Shown here: one piece after another, positions 8,370 to 18,548 of the stretch
Position numbering within the stretch: the first letter of the stretch is position 1
How the letters are laid out: every line of letters starts with the position of its first letter
DNA from: Gilliamella sp. N-G2
Lineage (GTDB): Bacteria > Pseudomonadota > Gammaproteobacteria > Enterobacterales > Orbaceae
Direction of reading: 5' to 3'
Assembly: GCF_002142215.1 (NCBI RefSeq)
Contig: NZ_NAST01000016.1
Location: 1-64,000 of the forward strand
DNA length: 64,000 bases
Notes under the pieces: model-generated
Told to the model about the DNA's origin: nothing
Seen by the model: only the letters and a program-made list of their open reading frames with translations
Databases searched by the model: none
Position numbers and translations under genes: made by a program

Positions 8370-9962
8370 ATGACAGAACAAGCTTATTTAGACGAAGTTA
8401 ATGCTCGTCGTACTTTTGCTATTATCTCTCACCCGGATGCGGGTAAAACGACTATCACTGAAAAAGTATTGTTGTTTGGACAAGCGATTCAAACTGCTGG
8501 TACGGTTAAAGGGCGTGGTGCTAATGCTCAACACGCTAAATCAGATTGGATGGAAATGGAAAAACAACGTGGTATTTCCATCACCACATCGGTCATGCAA
8601 TTTCCTTATAATGATTGTTTAGTTAATTTACTTGATACTCCTGGGCATGAAGACTTCTCTGAAGATACTTATCGAACGTTAACTGCTGTTGATAGTTGTT
8701 TAATGGTTATTGATGCTGCAAAAGGTGTCGAAGATAGAACACGTAAATTGATGGAAGTAACGCGTTTACGTAATACGCCAATTTTGACTTTTATGAATAA
8801 ACTTGATCGTGATATACGTGACCCGATGGAGTTACTTGATGAAGTTGAAAATGAACTTAATATCATGTGTGCACCTATTACCTGGCCAATTGGTTGTGGT
8901 AAATTATTCAAAGGTGTCTATCATTTAGCGAAAGATGAGACCTATCTTTATCAAACAGGTAAAGGTCATACTATTCAAGAAGTTCGTATTATCAAAGGGT
9001 TAGATAATCCAGAACTCGATACCACAATTGGCGATGATTTAGCACAGCAACTTCGTGATGAGCTTGAATTAGTACAAGGTGCTTCAAATGAATTTGACTT
9101 AGAGGCTTTTTTAGCCGGTGATTTAACGCCAGTATTTTTTGGTACAGCACTTGGTAATTTTGGTGTTGATCATATGCTTGATGGGTTGACTGCTTGGGCT
9201 CCGACACCTCAACCTCGCCAGACCGATAAACGAGAAGTTGCAGCTACTGAAGAAAAATTTACTGGTTTTGTATTTAAGATCCAAGCCAACATGGATCCTA
9301 AACATCGTGACCGAGTTGCATTTATGCGTATTGTTTCCGGTAAATATGAAAAAGGCATGAAATTGCGTCATGTTCGTATAGCTAAAGATGTGAATATTTC
9401 TGATGCCTTAACCTTTATGGCCGGCGATCGTGATCATGTTGAGCAAGCTTATGCCGGCGATATTATTGGTTTACACAACCATGGTACTATTCAAATTGGT
9501 GATACTTTTACCCAAGGTGAAGATCTTAAATTTACCGGTATTCCTAATTTTGCTCCAGAGCTATTTCGTCGTATTCGTTTAAAAGATCCTCTTAAACAGA
9601 AACAATTATTAAAAGGTTTAGTTCAGCTTTCAGAAGAAGGTGCAGTACAAGTATTCCGTCCAATTGCCAACAATGATTTAATTGTTGGAGCGGTAGGGGT
9701 GTTGCAGTTTGACGTAGTGGTTGCGCGTTTAAAATCTGAATACAACGTAGAAGCGATTTATGAGCCAGTAAATGTAACAACTGCTCGTTGGGTTGAATGT
9801 AGTGATGCTAAGAAACTTGAAGATTTTAAACGAAAATGTGAGCAAAATTTGGCACTAGATGGTGGTGATAATCTATCTTATATTGCGCCGAGTATGGTTA
9901 ATCTAAATCTAACACAAGAACGTTATCCAGATGTTGAATTTAGAAAAACACGTGAGCATTAA
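8370..9962 (+). CDS. prfC: Peptide chain release factor 3
   Basis: RF3 is the GTPase that recycles RF1 and RF2 from the ribosome after termination. The product is nearly identical in layout to E. coli RF3: G1 motif HPDAGKTT at residues 21-28, [37 protein letters not shown], and a C terminus ending in KTREH. I chose the ATG at 8370 (530 residues, [10 protein letters not shown]), which matches the E. coli N terminus. An in-frame TTG 12 bases earlier only adds four residues. No strong Shine-Dalgarno sequence is visible. It is a single-gene unit with a weak terminator downstream. Confidence 0.97.
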   Translation: MTEQAYLDEVNARRTFAIISHPDAGKTTITEKVLLFGQAIQTAGTVKGRGANAQHAKSDWMEMEKQRGISITTSVMQFPYNDCLVNLLDTPGHEDFSEDTYRTLTAVDSCLMVIDAAKGVEDRTRKLMEVTRLRNTPILTFMNKLDRDIRDPMELLDEVENELNIMCAPITWPIGCGKLFKGVYHLAKDETYLYQTGKGHTIQEVRIIKGLDNPELDTTIGDDLAQQLRDELELVQGASNEFDLEAFLAGDLTPVFFGTALGNFGVDHMLDGLTAWAPTPQPRQTDKREVAATEEKFTGFVFKIQANMDPKHRDRVAFMRIVSGKYEKGMKLRHVRIAKDVNISDALTFMAGDRDHVEQAYAGDIIGLHNHGTIQIGDTFTQGEDLKFTGIPNFAPELFRRIRLKDPLKQKQLLKGLVQLSEEGAVQVFRPIANNDLIVGAVGVLQFDVVVARLKSEYNVEAIYEPVNVTTARWVECSDAKKLEDFKRKCEQNLALDGGDNLSYIAPSMVNLNLTQERYPDVEFRKTREH

Positions 9963-10304
9963 TCGGTTACTCGGTAATTAAGATTAACAATGAGAACACT
10001 ATTAATTATCTGATAATGAGGAAGGGTATTTTTTAGCCCTTTTTTATTTATTAATTTATTGTATTTTTAATACAATAATGTTAGTTTAACCACATCTTTT
10101 TGATAACTGTTTTTTATGCAAAATCGGTTATCACCATATTGCTCTCTTCTATTAATAAAGCTGTAATTAATCATACCATTTATATAACTTTATCTTCTTG
10201 AATTTTGACCGTAATTTTGTACTCCAAATAATAAATTTTTCTTTTTCATTTATATTTATATTTATATTTCGATTATACTGTCTTTTAAATTGGGCGAGAA
10301 TTCT
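9963..10304. other. Intergenic region prfC-ptrA
   Basis: This 342-bp AT-rich gap holds the prfC terminator. It also holds a short tandem repeat of ATTTAT, about 3.7 copies at 10248-10269. A TATACT at 10274-10279 could be the -10 element for ptrA, but no convincing -35 is paired with it. No ORF is seen. Confidence 0.5.
10022..10046 (+). terminator. Probable weak terminator after prfC
   Basis: AAGGG pairs with CCCTT across a ten-base AT-rich loop and is followed by a T run. The stem is only five pairs, so strength is uncertain. Confidence 0.5.
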
Positions 10305-13184
10305 ATGAATAATATGAAAACTAAAACACTATTTATTACTGCATTAACCGTTTTTACATTTAATAGTTCATTTGCCATTGAAAATAAGCATGAACATTCT
10401 GTGTTATTGAATAAAGTTCACCAAAGCGAACGAGATGATCGTCAATATGAAGTCATTGAACTTAATAATAAAATGCGAGTTTTATTAGTTTCAGATCCGA
10501 AAGCAACCAAATCACTCGGTTCAATAGCATTGCCTGTTGGTTCTTTATATGATCCAGTACTTCAACAAGGATTAGCTCATTATACAGAACACATGGTGCT
10601 AATGGGATCGAAAAAGTATCCTCAACCGTCAAGCTTTACTGAGTTTTTGTCACGACATGCCGGTAACTATAATGCTACTACCAGTGGTAATCGGACTGCA
10701 TTTTTCTTTGAAGTTGAAAACGGTGTGATTAATACTGCGTTAGATTATTTAGCTGATGCAATTGCTGAACCAATTTTTGATCCTAAATTTGCTGATAAAG
10801 AACGTAATGCCGTCAGTTCTGAAATGACGATGTACCGATCAAGTGATGGTTTTCGCATTCAGCAAGTAGATTCTGAAACGATTAATCCTAATCACCCATC
10901 ATCACAATTTTCTGGGGGTAATTTAGAAACTTTAAGTGATAAAGACAATAGTAAATTGCAAGATGCATTAGTCAATTTTCATGATAAATACTATTCAGCT
11001 AATATCATGGTAGGGGTTATTTATAGCAATCAACCCATTGAAAAATTAGAAACTTTGGCTGAATCTACTTACGGTCAAATTCCTAATAAAAATATTGTTG
11101 TTCCACCAATTACTAAACCAGCAATTACTCAGGAGTTTACTGGTAAAGAAATTACCATGATACCGGCTCAACCTAGAAAAATGTTGTCTCTTAAATTTCC
11201 GATTGAAAATGACATCGATAAATTTGCTGATAAAACCAATGAATACCTTATCTATTTAATTAGTAACAATAGTAAAAATACCTTAGCTGATCAGTTACAA
11301 AAACAAGGCTTGATTGAAGCTATTCAAGCAACTTGTGATAGTAAATATTATGGTAATAGTGGAACATTTAATATTAATGTCATTTTAACTGATGAAGGCT
11401 TGGCGCAAAAAGACAAGGTGATTGCAGCTATATTCAATTATTTACAATTAATTGAAAAACAGGGCGTTTCAGAAGCTTATTACGATGAGATAAAAAAAGT
11501 TTTTGCTTTGTCGTTTAAGTATAAAGATGTTAACCGCGATATGTCTTATGTTGAATGGTTATCTGATCAGATGCTGCTCTATCCGGTTAAAAATGTATTA
11601 GATGCGGATTATGTTGCTGAACATTTGAATAAAGAAGCAATCATCACTCGAATCAAAAGTTTTACTCCTGACAATGCTAGAGTGTGGTTGATTGCCCCAA
11701 ATCAAAACACCGATAAAACCGCATATTTCCTCAATGCACCTTATAAAGTCGATAATATTACAGATGAGTTAAAAGCAACGTGGACTAATTTAGCTAAAGA
11801 TTTTTCGTTTAGTCTGCCTGAATTAAATCCTTATATTCCTGATAATTTTAGTATAATTGCTAAAAATGATGATCAAATTCAACCAGCTACATTTAGTAAA
11901 CGTGGTAATCATATTCATTTTGTTAGTCGTCAGTTTAATAATGATCCTAAAGCTGTGATAGCTGTTTCTTTACGTAATAATCAGGCTTTTAAAGACGCGA
12001 AAACGTCAATTACTTTTGAGTTACTTGATTACATCGTTAGTCGTGATTTAACTCAATTACAATTTCAAGCAGGTAATGCCGGAATGTCATTATCCACTGG
12101 TCCTGATAATGGTTTAATGATAACTGCTGCTGGTTTTAATCAACATTTACCTGAAATGGTATTGGCTATTCTTAATAGCTATCGCCAAGTGGCTATTGAT
12201 GAACAAAGTTTAGAATTAGCTAAATCATGGTATCTGCAACGACTTGATGGGGCAGATCATTTTGAAAGTATTCGATTAGCGTCAGAGCCAGTTCTTGCAT
12301 TATCTAAGTTGCCACACTATTTTGAACGAGATGAAAGACGACAAATTACAAATACTATCACTATTAGTGATGTTGAAGCTTATCGTGATAACTTGATGAC
12401 CCAATCTATACCTTATATGATTAGTTTAGGTAATATTTCAAATGAAGATTCTTTGGATCTTTATCATGCAGTGCAAAAGACATTAAAACGCGATGTTGAA
12501 TTTACTCCTTTGGATGATATAGCAATTAAAACTTCGTTTACAGCGAGAATCACCCAACAAGCGAAAAGTACCGATAGCGCGTTGTTAATAACTTATTTCC
12601 CAACTAATTATGATCCGACTAAAAGTCAAGTGGTTGGCTATACATTAACTAGTATTATGTCACCATGGTTTTTTGATCAATTGCGGAGCAATGAACAATT
12701 GGGTTATCTTGTAGGTATTTTTCCATTTTTCATCGGTGAATCAGTCGGGCTGGGTTTTGCTGTGCAAACTAATCAGTGGGATCCTGCTTATCTATTACAA
12801 CGTTATCAAGCTTTTTACCCAACAATGTTAAATAAATTAGATGCGTTAACTGATAAGGATATTGAAGAGTATAAAAGAAGCATCATTGATGAACAGACAA
12901 TGCCGCCTCAATCATTAGATGAAGAGTTTGAACGTTTAATTTCAGATTATCGTTTATCACGTTTCCAATTTGATTCGCGTGATAAAAAAATAGAACTTCT
13001 TAAGAAAATCACTAAACAAGATTTAATTGATTTTTATAAAAGTAGTGTTATTGACCAAAAAGGTTTAGTAATAGCATCACAAGTGATAGGAAAAACGGAA
13101 AAAGGAGAAAAAGAACCTGAAGCTATCACTGACTATACTGAATTTAAAAATGCATCATCATTACAAAATGAATTATTAAAATAA
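10305..13184 (+). CDS. ptrA: Periplasmic pitrilysin (protease III), M16 zinc peptidase
   Basis: This protein of about 960 residues follows E. coli protease III. A signal peptide (KTKTLFITALTVFTFNSSFA) targets it to the periplasm. The inverted zinc motif HYTEH lies at residues 92-96, and the distal Glu is in ERNAVSSEMTMYR. FSGGNLETLSDK is also conserved. The M16 catalytic N-half is followed by the inactive C-half with the middle and C-terminal M16 domains (SPWFFDQLRSNEQLGYLVG). The enzyme degrades small peptides. I chose ATG 10305; TTG 10290 would add residues before the signal peptide, and ATG 10314 is also possible. In E. coli it sits between recC and recB; here it is isolated. Confidence 0.93.
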   Translation: MNNMKTKTLFITALTVFTFNSSFAIENKHEHSVLLNKVHQSERDDRQYEVIELNNKMRVLLVSDPKATKSLGSIALPVGSLYDPVLQQGLAHYTEHMVLMGSKKYPQPSSFTEFLSRHAGNYNATTSGNRTAFFFEVENGVINTALDYLADAIAEPIFDPKFADKERNAVSSEMTMYRSSDGFRIQQVDSETINPNHPSSQFSGGNLETLSDKDNSKLQDALVNFHDKYYSANIMVGVIYSNQPIEKLETLAESTYGQIPNKNIVVPPITKPAITQEFTGKEITMIPAQPRKMLSLKFPIENDIDKFADKTNEYLIYLISNNSKNTLADQLQKQGLIEAIQATCDSKYYGNSGTFNINVILTDEGLAQKDKVIAAIFNYLQLIEKQGVSEAYYDEIKKVFALSFKYKDVNRDMSYVEWLSDQMLLYPVKNVLDADYVAEHLNKEAIITRIKSFTPDNARVWLIAPNQNTDKTAYFLNAPYKVDNITDELKATWTNLAKDFSFSLPELNPYIPDNFSIIAKNDDQIQPATFSKRGNHIHFVSRQFNNDPKAVIAVSLRNNQAFKDAKTSITFELLDYIVSRDLTQLQFQAGNAGMSLSTGPDNGLMITAAGFNQHLPEMVLAILNSYRQVAIDEQSLELAKSWYLQRLDGADHFESIRLASEPVLALSKLPHYFERDERRQITNTITISDVEAYRDNLMTQSIPYMISLGNISNEDSLDLYHAVQKTLKRDVEFTPLDDIAIKTSFTARITQQAKSTDSALLITYFPTNYDPTKSQVVGYTLTSIMSPWFFDQLRSNEQLGYLVGIFPFFIGESVGLGFAVQTNQWDPAYLLQRYQAFYPTMLNKLDALTDKDIEEYKRSIIDEQTMPPQSLDEEFERLISDYRLSRFQFDSRDKKIELLKKITKQDLIDFYKSSVIDQKGLVIASQVIGKTEKGEKEPEAITDYTEFKNASSLQNELLK

Positions 13185-13227
13185 AAGACTCAAACACGCA
13201 TTTAATCTGAAATATCATTACATTAAA

Positions 13228-13261
13228 TTGGCATTGTACCTACCATATGGTACACTGCCAA
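13228..13261 (+). promoter_or_regulatory. Promoter overlapped by a long inverted repeat (probable autoregulatory operator)
   Basis: TTGGCATTGTACC (13228-13240) and GGTACACTGCCAA (13249-13261) are inverted copies matching at 12 of 13 positions with an 8-bp centre. A perfect palindrome ACCATATGGT lies inside at 13242-13251. The same stretch reads as a sigma-70 promoter: TTGGCA (13228-13233), a 17-bp spacer, and TACACT (13251-13256). A protein bound to the repeat would cover the promoter. It lies 24 bases before the XRE regulator start, so autoregulation is the simplest reading. Confidence 0.65.
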
Positions 13262-13284
13262 AATCCCAATAGTTTGAGTGTATT

Positions 13285-14157
13285 ATGATTACTGGATCGA
13301 TTGATTATTGTGCTATCGGACAGCGGTTGCGGGCTTACCGTATCGCTGCTTCTCTAAGAGCTGAAGATGTTGCAGAAAGTCTTAAAATTTCTAGAGCTGC
13401 GGTTTACCGTTTAGAAAAAGGCGAAATTGTTAAAATAGAAACACTTGAACGGTTAGCCTCATTATTAGATACTTCATTTGCTAGTTTGCTAGGTATTGAT
13501 ACCGAATACTATTCTAGCGGTGATGGTTTTTTTGAACGTATGCGTCAATTAGAAGAACAATCTACGCACATTTATTCTCATTTTGATCCTTTTTCTTTTC
13601 TATTAACTTCACCCGATTACCTTTCCCATTTAGGTATGATGTTAAATGAGTCGAGTGAATCCATTGCCGCGCAACGATATGCAACATCATTATCGATTTT
13701 AAATGAGCGTAAGACACAATTTTATCAATCTATACCCAAAGTGATTAATCTAATCAGTTTGCGTAATGTTGAACGATTTTTGCATATTGGTTTGGTTGGT
13801 AATTTAACCATTTCCCCAGGTAAAAAGTCTGAAAGAATGTTGTTGGCTCGTAAAGAAATTTATCATTTGATCAAATTGATAGAAGACCAAGCTTATGCAC
13901 CAACAATTGCGATTACAGAACAAGCTATTCCATCCATCGCTTTTCAAATATTTTATCAAAATGAAGAGGCATTAGCATTGGCAATGAGTCCTTTCCGATT
14001 GGGTGAACTACCCAATATAACTACAGGGATTGCCTCAATAACATCTTCAGAAGATGCAATTAAACGTTATCGCCTCTTATTTGATAAGCTGTGGCAAAAT
14101 AGTGCGAAAGATCATAAAGCAATCGATCTATTAAAAACCACCTTAGAAAATTTTTAA
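13285..14157 (+). CDS. XRE-family transcriptional regulator
   Basis: This 290-residue protein has an N-terminal helix-turn-helix of the XRE/Cro type at about residues 10-65 (IGQRLRAYRIAASLRAEDVA, SRAAVYRLEKGEIVK, LERLASLLDTSFASLLG). The C-terminal domain of ~220 residues (ISLRNVERFLHIGLVGNL, then RLLFDKLWQNSA) probably senses a ligand; I do not recognise it. Two-domain XRE regulators of this size occur in many proteobacteria as metabolic regulators. It lies 30 bases before aroA on the same strand, so it may be the first gene of the aroA-cmk unit. A striking inverted repeat overlaps its promoter. Confidence 0.8.
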   Translation: MITGSIDYCAIGQRLRAYRIAASLRAEDVAESLKISRAAVYRLEKGEIVKIETLERLASLLDTSFASLLGIDTEYYSSGDGFFERMRQLEEQSTHIYSHFDPFSFLLTSPDYLSHLGMMLNESSESIAAQRYATSLSILNERKTQFYQSIPKVINLISLRNVERFLHIGLVGNLTISPGKKSERMLLARKEIYHLIKLIEDQAYAPTIAITEQAIPSIAFQIFYQNEEALALAMSPFRLGELPNITTGIASITSSEDAIKRYRLLFDKLWQNSAKDHKAIDLLKTTLENF

Positions 14158-14187
14158 AGAATATTAAAATTACTAAAGAGAGTCATT

Positions 14188-15468
14188 ATGTTATCTTTGA
14201 CATTACAACCGATAAAAAAATTTAGTGGTATTATTAATTTACCAGGTTCTAAAAGTGTATCAAATCGTGCACTATTATTATCTGCACTTAGTCAAGGCAA
14301 AACAAGATTAACTAATTTACTTGATAGTGATGATGTTCGCTATATGCTTGACGCTTTAAAAGCGTTGAATATCAAATATCATCTGTCAGATGACCGGACA
14401 ATTTGTGATATAGAAGGGGTAGGTGGTAAATTACATTCTGCTCATCCATTAGAACTATTTTTAGGAAATGCAGGGACAGCTATGCGTCCTTTAGCTGCAG
14501 CACTTTGTTTAGCCGATAATAATATTGTATTAACGGGTGAACCTCGTATGAAAGAGCGTCCAATTGGTCATTTGGTGGATGCATTACGTCAAGGTGGCGC
14601 TAAAATTGATTATCTTGAAAATGAAGGTTATCCGCCACTTCATATCCATGGTGGTTTTACTGGAGGTAAGATTGCTGTAAATGGCTCTGTATCAAGTCAA
14701 TTTTTAACTGCACTATTGATGGCAGCCCCTTTAGCTAGCAATGATACTGAAATTACTATTATTGGCGATCTAGTTTCTAAACCATATATTGATATTACAA
14801 TAAAAATGATGGCAATATTTGGTGTATCGGTTATCAATAATCAATATCAGACATTTATCATTAAAGCTAATCAAACTTATCAATCTCCTGGTAGCTATTT
14901 GGTAGAAGGTGATGCCTCTTCAGCATCCTATTTCTTAGCGGCAGCAGCAATTAAAGGTGGCACTGTTCGTGTTACTGGAGTTGGTAAAAAAAGTTTACAA
15001 GGTGATACTCAATTTGCCCATGTGCTTGAAAAAATGGGTGCCAAAATAACTTGGGCTGATGATTATATTGAGTGTTCTCGCGGTGAATTAAATGGTGTGG
15101 ATATGGATATGAACCATATCCCTGATGCAGCGATGACAATTGCAACAACTGCTCTCTTTGCTAATGGAACAACAACAATTCGAAATATTTACAATTGGCG
15201 AGTAAAAGAGACCGATCGCTTATCGGCTATGGCTAACGAATTACGTAAAGTTGGTGCTACTGTTGAAGAAGGAGAGGATTATATTACTATAACTCCTCCT
15301 GTAAAACTCAATCATGCCGAAATCAAAACTTATAATGATCATCGTATGGCTATGTGTTTCTCATTAGTTGCACTTTCTGATACGCCGGTAACTATTTTAG
15401 ATCCGAAGTGTACAATGAAAACATTCCCTGATTATTTTGAACAATTTAAACGATTAAGCGAAATATAA
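14188..15468 (+). CDS. aroA: 3-phosphoshikimate 1-carboxyvinyltransferase (EPSP synthase)
   Basis: This 426-residue enzyme performs step six of the shikimate pathway, joining shikimate 3-phosphate and phosphoenolpyruvate. Diagnostic motifs are [66 protein letters not shown] and [17 protein letters not shown]. It starts with a good AGAGAG ribosome binding site. The cmk start codon is one base past its stop, so the two are translationally close. In E. coli serC precedes aroA; here an XRE regulator does. Confidence 0.97.
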   Translation: MLSLTLQPIKKFSGIINLPGSKSVSNRALLLSALSQGKTRLTNLLDSDDVRYMLDALKALNIKYHLSDDRTICDIEGVGGKLHSAHPLELFLGNAGTAMRPLAAALCLADNNIVLTGEPRMKERPIGHLVDALRQGGAKIDYLENEGYPPLHIHGGFTGGKIAVNGSVSSQFLTALLMAAPLASNDTEITIIGDLVSKPYIDITIKMMAIFGVSVINNQYQTFIIKANQTYQSPGSYLVEGDASSASYFLAAAAIKGGTVRVTGVGKKSLQGDTQFAHVLEKMGAKITWADDYIECSRGELNGVDMDMNHIPDAAMTIATTALFANGTTTIRNIYNWRVKETDRLSAMANELRKVGATVEEGEDYITITPPVKLNHAEIKTYNDHRMAMCFSLVALSDTPVTILDPKCTMKTFPDYFEQFKRLSEI

Positions 15469-15469
15469 C

Positions 15470-16150
15470 ATGACAAAAAATATTCCTGTTATTGCTGTTG
15501 ATGGGCCAAGTGGTGTTGGTAAGGGTACTTTGTGTCAAGCGTTAGCTAATCATCTTAATTGGCATCTTTTAGATTCAGGTGCGATTTATCGTGTGCTGGC
15601 ACTTTCTGCTTTACAACAAAATATCGCTTTAGATGATACAAAACAGTTAGCAACATTGGCGCTAAGCCTGCCACTTACGTTTGATAGCAATAGTGATGAT
15701 GTCAAAGTATTATTAGATGGCGTGGATGTATCACGTGAAATACGTACAGAAGAGACCGGTGGAGCCGCTTCAAAAGTTGCGTCAATCAATGAAGTAAGAG
15801 TAGCTTTGTTGCAGCGACAACGTGATTTTAGACAGTTGCCAGGACTGGTTGCTGATGGTCGAGATATGGGCACAGTGGTGTTTACTGACGCCCCGGTTAA
15901 AATATTTCTTGATGCTAGTGCCCAATCAAGAGCAGAAAGAAGAATGAAACAGTTGCAAGATAAGCAAATTCATGCTAAATTCGGCGAAATTTTGCAGGAG
16001 ATAACTGCCCGTGATGAACGCGATCGTAATCGTGCCGTTGCGCCATTAAAACCTGCGGTTGATGCACTAATAATTGATACCACATCACTTTCAATTCAAG
16101 ATGTTTTTAATCAATCTATTATGTATATAAAAGAAAAATTTGCGTTGTAA
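15470..16150 (+). CDS. cmk: Cytidylate kinase
   Basis: This 226-residue nucleoside monophosphate kinase phosphorylates CMP and dCMP with ATP. The P-loop GPSGVGKGT is at residues 12-20, with the [12 protein letters not shown] substrate region and [21 protein letters not shown]. It begins immediately after aroA and precedes rpsA, the same order as in E. coli. Length matches the family (227 in E. coli). Confidence 0.96.
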   Translation: MTKNIPVIAVDGPSGVGKGTLCQALANHLNWHLLDSGAIYRVLALSALQQNIALDDTKQLATLALSLPLTFDSNSDDVKVLLDGVDVSREIRTEETGGAASKVASINEVRVALLQRQRDFRQLPGLVADGRDMGTVVFTDAPVKIFLDASAQSRAERRMKQLQDKQIHAKFGEILQEITARDERDRNRAVAPLKPAVDALIIDTTSLSIQDVFNQSIMYIKEKFAL

Positions 16151-16271
16151 GTTTCTATTAAAACTTGCTACGTGAACAAAGCTCCATTGCAAGGATGAGT
16201 GGAGTATTATAAACAACCCCACAGGACAGGATGTAATGTGGACGTTAAATTTAACTTAAGTAAATAAAAAT

Positions 16272-17954
16272 ATGACTGAATCTTTTGCTCAACTCTTTGA
16301 AGAGTCTTTAAATCAACTAGACACTCGTTCTGGTAACATGATCCATGGTACTGTCGTTGCAATCGACAAAGATGTTGTTTTAGTTGATGCTGGTTTAAAA
16401 TCTGAATCAGCAATTCCAGTAGAGCAGTTTAAAAATGCCCAAGGCGAATTAGAAGTTCAAGTTGGCGACGTTGTTGACGTTGTGCTTGACTCTATTGAAG
16501 ATGGCTTTGGTGAAACAATCTTATCTCGTGAAAAAGCTAAACGTCATGAAGCGTGGCTAACATTAGAAAAAGCAGTTGAAGATGCTGCAATAGTTTTAGG
16601 TGTTATCAATGGTAAAGTTAAAGGTGGCTTTACGGTTGATCTTAATGGCGTTCGTGCGTTCTTACCTGGTTCGCTTGTTGATGTTCGTCCATTACGCGAT
16701 ACTTCTCATATTGAAAATAGAGAAATCGAATTAAAAGTTATTAAATTAGATCAAAAACGTAACAACGTAGTGGTTTCTCGTCGTGCAGTAATTGAATCTG
16801 AAAATAGCGCAGAAAGAGAACAACTTCTTGAAAATCTTCAAGAAGGTTCTGAAGTTAAAGGTATTATCAAAAATCTTACTGATTACGGTGCATTCGTTGA
16901 TCTTGGTGGGGTTGATGGTTTACTACACATCACTGATATGGCTTGGAAACGTGTTAAACACCCAAGTGAAGTGGTTGAAGTTGGCCAAGAATTACTTGTT
17001 AAAGTACTTAAATTCGATAAAGACCGTTCACGTGTATCTCTTGGCTTAAAACAATTAGGCGAAGATCCATGGGTTTCAATCGCTAAACGTTACCCAGAAG
17101 GTACAAAAGTAACTGGTAAAGTAACTAACTTAACTGATTACGGCTGTTTCGTTGAAATCGAAACTGGTGTTGAAGGTTTAGTTCACGTTTCTGAAATGGA
17201 TTGGACTAACAAAAATATTCACCCATCTAAAGTGGTTAGTTTAGGTGATGAAGTTGAAGTTGTTGTTCTTGAAATTGATGAAGAACGTCGTCGTATCTCT
17301 CTAGGTCTTAAACAATGTAAACCAAATCCATGGTTACAATTTGCTGAATCACACAATAAAGGTGATAAAGTTAGCGGTAAGATTAAATCAATCACTGATT
17401 TTGGTATCTTCATTGGCTTAGATGGTGGTATTGATGGTTTAGTTCATCTTTCTGATATCTCTTGGAACATGCCAGGCGAAGAAGCTGTTAAAGCTTATAA
17501 GAAAGGTGATGATATCGAAGCTGTTGTTTTACAAGTTGATGCAGAACGTGAGCGTATCTCATTAGGTATCAAACAACTTGAAGATGATCCATTTAGCAGC
17601 TTTGCATCTAACTTTAAAAAAGGCTCAATTGTTAAAGGTAAAGTTACTGCAGTTGATGCTAAAGGTGCAACAATCGAAATTGCTGAAGGTATCGAAGGTT
17701 ACTTAAAAGCACAAGATATTGCTCGTGAACGTGTTGAAGATGCAACTACTGCATTAAACGTTGGTGATGAAGTAGAAGCGAAGATTGTTAATATCGATCG
17801 TAAAACTCGTGCAATTTCTTTATCTGTACGTGCTAAAGATGAAGCTGATGAGAAAGAAGCACTTGCTGCTGTAAATAACACTGCAACTCCAGAAGATGCA
17901 TCATTTACTAACGCAATGGCAGAAGCATTCAAAGCTGCATCAAAAACTGAGTAA
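16272..17954 (+). CDS. rpsA: 30S ribosomal protein S1
   Basis: This 560-residue protein carries six S1 (OB-fold) RNA-binding repeats, as in E. coli S1 (557). The first two bind the ribosome; the later ones, with the repeated pattern [13 protein letters not shown]...[11 protein letters not shown] and [11 protein letters not shown], bind mRNA. S1 lets the small subunit load structured or leaderless messages. Only a weak Shine-Dalgarno sequence precedes the ATG, as known for autoregulated rpsA leaders. Codon use is noticeably biased to highly expressed codons. A strong terminator follows. Confidence 0.97.
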   Translation: MTESFAQLFEESLNQLDTRSGNMIHGTVVAIDKDVVLVDAGLKSESAIPVEQFKNAQGELEVQVGDVVDVVLDSIEDGFGETILSREKAKRHEAWLTLEKAVEDAAIVLGVINGKVKGGFTVDLNGVRAFLPGSLVDVRPLRDTSHIENREIELKVIKLDQKRNNVVVSRRAVIESENSAEREQLLENLQEGSEVKGIIKNLTDYGAFVDLGGVDGLLHITDMAWKRVKHPSEVVEVGQELLVKVLKFDKDRSRVSLGLKQLGEDPWVSIAKRYPEGTKVTGKVTNLTDYGCFVEIETGVEGLVHVSEMDWTNKNIHPSKVVSLGDEVEVVVLEIDEERRRISLGLKQCKPNPWLQFAESHNKGDKVSGKIKSITDFGIFIGLDGGIDGLVHLSDISWNMPGEEAVKAYKKGDDIEAVVLQVDAERERISLGIKQLEDDPFSSFASNFKKGSIVKGKVTAVDAKGATIEIAEGIEGYLKAQDIARERVEDATTALNVGDEVEAKIVNIDRKTRAISLSVRAKDEADEKEALAAVNNTATPEDASFTNAMAEAFKAASKTE

Positions 17955-17976
17955 AAAATATTTATTGAAAGAGTAA

Positions 17977-17997
17977 AGAGGGCTTGCCCTCTTTTTC
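17977..17997 (+). terminator. Terminator after rpsA
   Basis: AGAGGG and CCCTCT form a six-pair stem around CTTG, followed by TTTTTCTTTT. It separates rpsA from ihfB. Confidence 0.85.
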
Positions 17998-18053
17998 TTT
18001 TGTGGTATAAAATGAACAAATTATATACTACGTAAATTAAATTAGGAGTGACC

Positions 18054-18344
18054 ATGAACAGATCCGATTTAGCAGAAAAAATAGTCAACTGGCGGGCACA
18101 CCTTCCGGTGCAACTAGTAGATGATGCTGTTAGAGATATTATTGAGCAAATCGCGTTAGCGATGGAAAGTAACGATCGTGTTGAAATTCGCGGATTTGGT
18201 AGTTTCAGCTTAAATTATCGTGCGCCACGTAAAGCAAGAAATCCTAGAACAGGTGGGAATGTTGAAGTTAAACACAAATATATTCCTCACTTCAAACCAG
18301 GGAAAGAGCTACGTGAACGCGTAAATAATGCGGCTAAAGCTTAA
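18054..18344 (+). CDS. ihfB: Integration host factor beta subunit
   Basis: This 96-residue HU/IHF-family DNA-bending protein pairs with IhfA to bend DNA at specific sites. It carries RVEIRGFGSFSLNYRAPRKARNPRTGG (arm region) and PHFKPGKELRERV. I chose the ATG at 18054 because AGGAG at 18044-18048 lies at ideal spacing; the in-frame GTG at 18048 overlaps that ribosome binding site. It follows rpsA as in E. coli, with its own promoter region and terminator. Confidence 0.96.
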   Translation: MNRSDLAEKIVNWRAHLPVQLVDDAVRDIIEQIALAMESNDRVEIRGFGSFSLNYRAPRKARNPRTGGNVEVKHKYIPHFKPGKELRERVNNAAKA

Positions 18345-18362
18345 TTTAAATTTAGTTAACCC

Positions 18363-18396
18363 AAAAGCCTTTGAGTAAATTCAAAGGCTTTTTTGT
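18363..18396 (+). terminator. Terminator after ihfB
   Basis: A perfect 12-pair stem, AAAAGCCTTTGA with TCAAAGGCTTTT, has a six-base loop and ends in T residues. Confidence 0.9.
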
Positions 18397-18548
18397 TGGT
18401 GATGATTTTATAAATCAATTTTTTCAAATAAAAAATGAAAGGATAATTTATAAATTGGAATAGAGCTCTAAAATTAGCGCTAAATTAAGTTGTAAAAAAT
18501 CTATATATACTAGATTGACCATATAGTTAATGGTATATGTAGACGTTA

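Noticed and set aside
17699-18088. Minus-strand ORF across the rpsA end and ihfB start
   Set aside because: It overlaps two certain genes and a terminator, and its product looks like a reverse translation of the S1 repeats.
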